From contig CAZFYG010000004.1 in NCBI GenBank assembly GCA_964523375.1, forward strand, positions 27,480-91,479: 64,000 nucleotides of DNA, given 5' to 3'. The stretch comes from CAJQGY01 sp964523375 (lineage in GTDB: Bacteria; Pseudomonadota; Gammaproteobacteria; Magnimaribacterales; D2472). This document shows positions 59,630 to 64,000 of this stretch, one piece after another. The position numbers were made by a program, and so were the translations under genes. Numbering within the stretch: the first letter of the stretch is position 1; each line of letters begins with the position of its first letter. The notes under the pieces were generated by a model that was given only the letters and a program-made list of their open reading frames with translations, did no database searches and was not told the origin of the DNA.

Positions 59630-61803
59630 TATATTTTTTCTAGTTTTGCGTAAGCCATAACAAGCCATTTTGTTCCGGCTCTATGGAAATTAATTTGAAC
59701 TCTTGCTGCTTCTCCTGAGCCTTCATAATTGAGAACAATGCCCTCTCCGAATGTTTTATGAAGTACTTTTTGTCCAAGAGCAATTCCAATTTCTTCCTCA
59801 AATTCTAGTTTTGTTTCTTTAAAGCTTTTTCTATTATACGGGATTGTTGTTTGTGCTCTTGGTCTAATCTCGTTTATAAGCTCTTTTGGTATTTCTCTGA
59901 TAAATCTAGATGGTGGATTAAATGTATCTGATCCATGGAGCCTTCTTGATTCAGCATATGAAATATAAAGTTTTTGCATTGCTCTTGTGATCCCGACGTA
60001 GCATAGCCTTCTCTCTTCTTCTAGCTGAGATGTACTTTCCATTGATCGGCCATGAGGAAATAAACTCTCTTCAAGACCTGTCATCAGAACCAATTTAAAC
60101 TCAAGCCCTTTTGCAGAGTGAAGTGTCATGAGTTGCGCTGCATCATCAGATTCTGAAGCCTGTCTATCTCCTGAATCAAGAGAAATGATATCTAAATACT
60201 GCTCTGCGATCTCTATATTAGTTTTATCTTCTGTGATGCTCTGTTCAAAGTTTTTTGTAGCTGTAACTAATTCTTCTAAGTTCTCTACTCTGGTTTTTCC
60301 TTTTTCACCAGGCTCCTTTGCGTGGTAGGCCATCAGTCCAGATGTTTTAATAATTTCTTCCATCAAGTCTGAGAGCAAATTCTCTTCTATAAACTCTTTG
60401 CATCTTGAAATAAATTCTAAATATGATCTGAGGCCTGAGCCACCTCTTCCTGAAATGGTCCCTTCATCTATGAGTTTGGCAGATGCTTTAATATATGAAA
60501 TATTAAATTGTTTTGCAGTACCTCTTATCTTTGCTAGCGTCTTCTCTCCAACGCCTCTAGTAGGATTAGATATCGATCTCTCAAAAGCGGGGTTATCAGA
60601 GTGGTTAAATATAATTTTTAGATATGCAATAGCATTTTTAATCTCCATCCTTTCATAAAAACGAAGCCCGCCATAAATTCTATAAGGAATGCTTGCTCTT
60701 AGAAGAGCCTCTTCTACCGCTCTGGATTGAGCATTGGATCTATATAAAACAGCAGCGTCAGAATAGAGTTCGCCCGATGACATCCAGTCTTTAAGAATGT
60801 CTGCAACAAATCTTGCCTCGTCTTGTTCGTTATATGCTTGATATAAAACTATAGGCTCGCCCTCTAATTGTTCTGTCCAAAGATTTTTTCCAAGACGTTC
60901 AGTATTGTTCTCAATCAATGCATTTGCTGCTCCTAGAATAATATTTGTTGATCTATAGTTCTGCTCAAGCCTAATAATTTCTGTGTCTTCAAACGTCTTT
61001 GTAAATGAATCAACATTCTCAACCTTGGCACCTCTCCACCCATATATAGACTGATCATCATCTCCAACAGCAGTAATAGAAGTGTTGGCAGAGGCAATTT
61101 CTAATAGCCACTGATACTGAATAGTATTAGTGTCTTGAAACTCGTCAACAAGAATTGATTGGAATCTTGTATGAAAAAACTCCCTGACACGCTCATTGTT
61201 TTTAACAACCTCATATGCTCTCAATAATAATTCTCCAAAATCTACTAAATTATCTCTGGTGCATAGTTCTTGATATTCTTTATATATTTTATTAATTGTT
61301 TCCTTGGTGTAGTCTCCTTTGTCATCCACATTATTGTGTCGCAAGCCATCGTCTTTCCATGAATTAATTTGCCATTGTGTTTGCCTTGATGGCCAGGTTG
61401 CCTCATCAAGACCAGATTCTTTGGCTATTCTTTTAATAATCCTTAATTGATCGTCAGAATCTAATATAGTAAAGCCGCTTGAAAGATTTGCTTCTGCATG
61501 GAAACGCTTTAAAAGTTTGTGAGCTAAGCCATGAAAAGTTCCAACCCAAGCATCAAACATTGGAGCCTGTAGAAGCTCCTCTATTCTTGATCTCATTTCT
61601 GCTGCTGCTTTATTTGTAAAAGTTACTGCCATAATAGAGGCTGGGTTCCTTTTCAAAGCTTCCACTTCCCATGCCATTTTATGAACAAGAACTCTAGTTT
61701 TGCCAGATCCTGCTCCAGCAAGAACCATCAGGTGTTTTTTCTCAGACGTGACAGCACTTCTTTGCTGATCATTTAAATTATCTAATATGTGAGATACATC
61801 CAT
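59629..61803 (-). CDS. uvrD: DNA helicase II UvrD
   Basis: UvrD unwinds DNA in mismatch and excision repair. The 724 residues show the superfamily I motifs: LNDQQRSAV near 8, Walker A VLAGAGSGKTRVL near 27-39, VTFTNKAAAEMR near 60, ILVDEFQDTN near 215-224 (Walker B), VGDDDQSIYGWRGA near 246-259, RSTNIIL near 281, TLHSAKGLEF near 555-564 and VGITRAM near 600. Length fits UvrD (720). No LexA box is visible upstream. It ends at the dctP start. Confidence 0.95.
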   Translation of the reverse strand: MDVSHILDNLNDQQRSAVTSEKKHLMVLAGAGSGKTRVLVHKMAWEVEALKRNPASIMAVTFTNKAAAEMRSRIEELLQAPMFDAWVGTFHGLAHKLLKRFHAEANLSSGFTILDSDDQLRIIKRIAKESGLDEATWPSRQTQWQINSWKDDGLRHNNVDDKGDYTKETINKIYKEYQELCTRDNLVDFGELLLRAYEVVKNNERVREFFHTRFQSILVDEFQDTNTIQYQWLLEIASANTSITAVGDDDQSIYGWRGAKVENVDSFTKTFEDTEIIRLEQNYRSTNIILGAANALIENNTERLGKNLWTEQLEGEPIVLYQAYNEQDEARFVADILKDWMSSGELYSDAAVLYRSNAQSRAVEEALLRASIPYRIYGGLRFYERMEIKNAIAYLKIIFNHSDNPAFERSISNPTRGVGEKTLAKIRGTAKQFNISYIKASAKLIDEGTISGRGGSGLRSYLEFISRCKEFIEENLLSDLMEEIIKTSGLMAYHAKEPGEKGKTRVENLEELVTATKNFEQSITEDKTNIEIAEQYLDIISLDSGDRQASESDDAAQLMTLHSAKGLEFKLVLMTGLEESLFPHGRSMESTSQLEEERRLCYVGITRAMQKLYISYAESRRLHGSDTFNPPSRFIREIPKELINEIRPRAQTTIPYNRKSFKETKLEFEEEIGIALGQKVLHKTFGEGIVLNYEGSGEAARVQINFHRAGTKWLVMAYAKLEKI

Positions 61804-61845
61804 TTGGGGTTCATTTTTTTGTCTAAGAGGGATATTCTAACCTTT

Positions 61846-62688
61846 ATGCCAACAAAATTATTAAGACAAATTAAAAATAGCTTGCCTGAATTACGAAAAT
61901 CAGAAAAAAAAGTAGGTGAGTTTATTTTAGAGAACCCAAAATCAATTATTAGCATGAAAACAGCTAAAGCTTCAGAAAAAATTGGTATCAGCGAGCCAAC
62001 ATTAATAAGATTCTGTAAGGCTCAAGGCTTTAGTGGTTATCAAGACTTTAAAATCAATCTCTCCCAGCAACTAGCTGCTGATGATTACTTTGTAATGCAT
62101 GAAATTGATGAAAATGATTCAATTCATGAATTGTGTGAAAAAGTTTTTGATACAACTATCAGTGAAATTTTAAATGTAAGATCGCAAATAGATCAAAATA
62201 TTTTAGAAGAAGCTATTGAAGCTCTTGCAAACGCAAGGAGGGTTGAATTCTATGCTTTTGGTGGATCAGCGCCTGTTGCAATGGATGCGCAACATAAATT
62301 TTTTAGATTAAAAATTCCATCCTCATTCATTTCAGACCCGCACATACAATTTATGTCAGCTAATTCTCTTGGCAAAAAAGACGTTGTAGTTGCCATATCT
62401 CAGTCGGGAACCACATCAGCGCTAGTTGATAGTGTAAATATTGTAAGAAAATCAGGTGTAAAGGTAATAGGTATAATGCCAGCGGGAACGCCTCTTGCAA
62501 ATATATGCGACTACCCTTTGACTATAAATGTTGGGGATAATAATCGACTATCAAAACCGAATACATCTAGAATAGCCTATACCGCTGTTATTGATGTTAT
62601 GACTATGGGTGTGGCTCAGCTTAAGCCTGAAGCACAAGAGCATCTTTACAATATTGCAGATAGCCAGAGATCTTTAAGAGTAAAATAA
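61846..62688 (+). CDS. hexR: HexR-type RpiR family transcriptional regulator
   Basis: RpiR/HexR regulators sense sugar phosphates; HexR controls Entner-Doudoroff and central carbon genes in gammaproteobacteria. The start at 61846 gives 280 residues with an N-terminal helix-turn-helix (AKASEKIGISEPTLIRFCKA near 40-59) and a SIS sugar-isomerase domain (FYAFGGSAPVAMDAQHKF near 134-151, ISQSGTTSAL near 184-193). Neighbours give no hint of an operon target, so regulon is inferred from family only. Longer frames from 61789 start inside uvrD. Confidence 0.88.
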   Translation: MPTKLLRQIKNSLPELRKSEKKVGEFILENPKSIISMKTAKASEKIGISEPTLIRFCKAQGFSGYQDFKINLSQQLAADDYFVMHEIDENDSIHELCEKVFDTTISEILNVRSQIDQNILEEAIEALANARRVEFYAFGGSAPVAMDAQHKFFRLKIPSSFISDPHIQFMSANSLGKKDVVVAISQSGTTSALVDSVNIVRKSGVKVIGIMPAGTPLANICDYPLTINVGDNNRLSKPNTSRIAYTAVIDVMTMGVAQLKPEAQEHLYNIADSQRSLRVK

Positions 62689-62689
62689 C

Positions 62690-63658
62690 TCAAATATTAG
62701 CAAGCATTTTTTCTGTGCTATGCCATAATTTCTTTGCTTCATCAGAATCTACAGCCCAGTCTCTTACTCCAAAATACCTCTCTTCTGGACTTCCTCCTGC
62801 AAGATTTGCTACATCACAGTTTTCACAATAAAGACCTCCTTTGTTGTCTAGCTGACGGCTCGTTGCTGCCCAAAGAGAAGTGCTAGCACCTTGCGTAGGT
62901 GATTTAAAACCAGCTTTTGCTAGATCAGACAGGGACCCATCTGCATTAAGCCAACCCATCGCAACCATCTCTTCTTGCTGAAGATGTCTTTGAAGTGGAG
63001 TGAAAATACCACCGGGGTGAACTGCAAACGACCTTATATTTTTCTCTTTAAACCTTTTATCTAATTCAATAGAAAATAAGCTAGTGGCTGTCTTTGACTG
63101 TCCATAAGAAACCCATTTGTCATATGAATTCATGAAATGAATATCATCCCAACACATTCCGGAAAACTTATGAGCTGTTGAGGAAAGATTTATAACCCTG
63201 GCTCCGTTTGACTGGTCCATGAAGTCTATTAGCTCATGCGTGAGAACAAAATGTCCAATATGATTAACGGCAAACTGTAAATCCCAACCGTTTGATGTTT
63301 TAGATTCTGGACAAGCCATTATTCCCGCATTATTAATAAGAATATTTAGAGAAAGATTATTTTTAACAAGGTTTGTAAAACGCTTTATAGACTCTAAGTC
63401 TGATAGATCCATTTCAAATACATGATCTTTTGAGATAATTCCATCTAGGGCCAGTATTGCTTCCTCAGGCCTTCTTGCAGGTATTATAACGCTTGCTCCT
63501 GCTTCAGAAAGAGCCCTTGTTGTTTCTATGCCAATACCTGAATATCCCCCGGTAACAATAGCCGTCTTTCCACTAAGATTGATGCCATCTAGTATTTCAG
63601 ATGGCTCTGATTTTGCACCAAATCCTGAGTTTAAATTCTTCTGATCATTTGAAATCAT
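62690..63658 (-). CDS. Short-chain dehydrogenase/reductase
   Basis: The 322-residue protein has the classical NAD(P) motif VTGGYSGIG near 35-43, NNAGIMA near 109-115, the catalytic Ser in INLSSTAHKF near 156-165 and YGQSKTA near 184-190 (Tyr and Lys). It is like retinol-dehydrogenase/WWOX-type oxidoreductases common in marine bacteria. The C-terminal segment CENCDVANL is cysteine-bearing. Substrate unknown. Divergent from the MazG-like gene. Confidence 0.9.
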   Translation of the reverse strand: MISNDQKNLNSGFGAKSEPSEILDGINLSGKTAIVTGGYSGIGIETTRALSEAGASVIIPARRPEEAILALDGIISKDHVFEMDLSDLESIKRFTNLVKNNLSLNILINNAGIMACPESKTSNGWDLQFAVNHIGHFVLTHELIDFMDQSNGARVINLSSTAHKFSGMCWDDIHFMNSYDKWVSYGQSKTATSLFSIELDKRFKEKNIRSFAVHPGGIFTPLQRHLQQEEMVAMGWLNADGSLSDLAKAGFKSPTQGASTSLWAATSRQLDNKGGLYCENCDVANLAGGSPEERYFGVRDWAVDSDEAKKLWHSTEKMLANI

Positions 63659-63713
63659 TTTCTTATATCTCCCTCTATAATATAGTTATAGTAAAACACA
63701 ATAGGAGATAAAG

Positions 63714-64000
63714 GTGACACAGGAAGTAAAAGATTTTTTTTCAACCTACAGCGATTTTGTTGCAAAGGTAACAAGCGAACCAAGCATGGACTTAGATGCT
63801 TTAAAAAGAAGCTTTGATGATATTGAAAATAATTCTAATATTAAAACAGCAAGACTTCTTACTGCTGCATTAGGCTTAGGAAGTGAGACTGGGGAATTTG
63901 TTGAAATAGTAAAAAAAATGATTCTGCAGGGCAAGCCACCCTCTGATGAGAATATCTTTCATATGAAACGAGAGTTAGGAGATATTATGTGGTACTGGAC
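63714..64000 (+). CDS. MazG-like nucleotide pyrophosphohydrolase, N-terminal part
   Basis: The gene runs off the right edge; 95 codons are visible. GTG start at 63714 with GGAG nine bases before. The all-alpha NTP-pyrophosphatase motif is complete up to GLGSETGEFVEIVKK and the second metal motif KRELGDIMWYW, which set the E-x2-E and ELGD acids. This form, with an N-terminal helix-rich lead, is typical of small house-cleaning or phage-type MazG relatives; which one cannot be told from a partial sequence. Confidence 0.88.
   Translation, partial: MTQEVKDFFSTYSDFVAKVTSEPSMDLDALKRSFDDIENNSNIKTARLLTAALGLGSETGEFVEIVKKMILQGKPPSDENIFHMKRELGDIMWYW

Overview
The window reads as chromosome of an AT-rich, streamlined, marine-type gammaproteobacterium. 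The gene order is gammaproteobacterial: yicC-gmk-rpoZ-spoT, ubiC-ubiA, yqiB-yqiA, mutY-yggX, rppH-lgt-thyA, yggS-proC-yggT-metX-metW-rdgB-hemW-trmB, rpoH and lipB-lipA. Low G+C, very short intergenic gaps, frequent stop/start overlaps, a membrane pyrophosphatase, a TonB system and a TRAP transporter fit a SAR86-like lineage. That placement is an inference from gene content, not from a marker tree. No stretch above 300 bases lacks a gene; the longest gap is 17780-18063.

Layout. 1-6.4 kb (mostly minus): spoT (cut by the window edge), rpoZ, gmk, yicC, a Rossmann-fold protein, a membrane pyrophosphatase with K+-dependent/Na+-type residues, a dicarboxylate/amino-acid symporter and a rubredoxin. 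6.5-10 kb (plus): ubiquinone genes ubiC-ubiA, a COG3146-type acyltransferase, yqiB and yqiA. 10-13.6 kb: a nitrogen module made of eukaryotic-type glutamine synthetase II followed by NtrB and NtrC, with two NtrC-type sites, a sigma-54 promoter, and a strong hairpin between glnII and ntrB. 13.6-16.1 kb: rhodanese, gpmA, mutY, yggX and tRNA-Phe. 16.1-18 kb: an AlkB-like diiron monooxygenase with ferredoxin and a small membrane protein, next to tRNA-Phe and preceded by two perfect 50-bp direct repeats.

18-31.5 kb: a mixture of housekeeping and accessory genes, including a shikimate-kinase-like protein with an unusual lid, hspQ, rmuC, an FTR1 iron permease with a Fur-like box, dadA, and rppH-TauE-lgt-thyA-folA. 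31.5-36.8 kb (minus): a complete TonB2-type energising operon (DUF3450, two ExbB-like proteins, ExbD, TonB, TPR protein). 36.9-39.6 kb: a DUF1295 membrane enzyme and an ACE-like M2 lipoprotein peptidase. 39.6-47.8 kb (plus): efp, argS, a SPOR protein and the yggS-to-hemW cluster. 47.8-52.9 kb: trmB, rpoH, cysQ, a YrfG-type nucleotidase whose start is not a normal codon, and two exported phosphatases. 52.9-64 kb: a dienoyl-CoA isomerase, yaaA, a TRAP transporter split into dctQM and dctP by lipAB, uvrD, hexR, an SDR and a MazG-like protein cut by the window end.

How it fits together: the TonB operon, the Fur-boxed FTR1 permease and the phosphatases point to scavenging of iron, large ligands and phosphate. 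The symporter, TRAP transporter and peptidase point to uptake of small organic acids and peptides, and the pyrophosphatase would add to the ion gradient. I see no CRISPR array, prophage, insertion sequence, toxin-antitoxin or recognisable defence system. The most distinctive items are the glnII-ntrBC control region, the AlkB-like cassette with its repeats, the ion signature of the pyrophosphatase, the start of the YrfG homologue, and seven convergent gene pairs that share stop codons.
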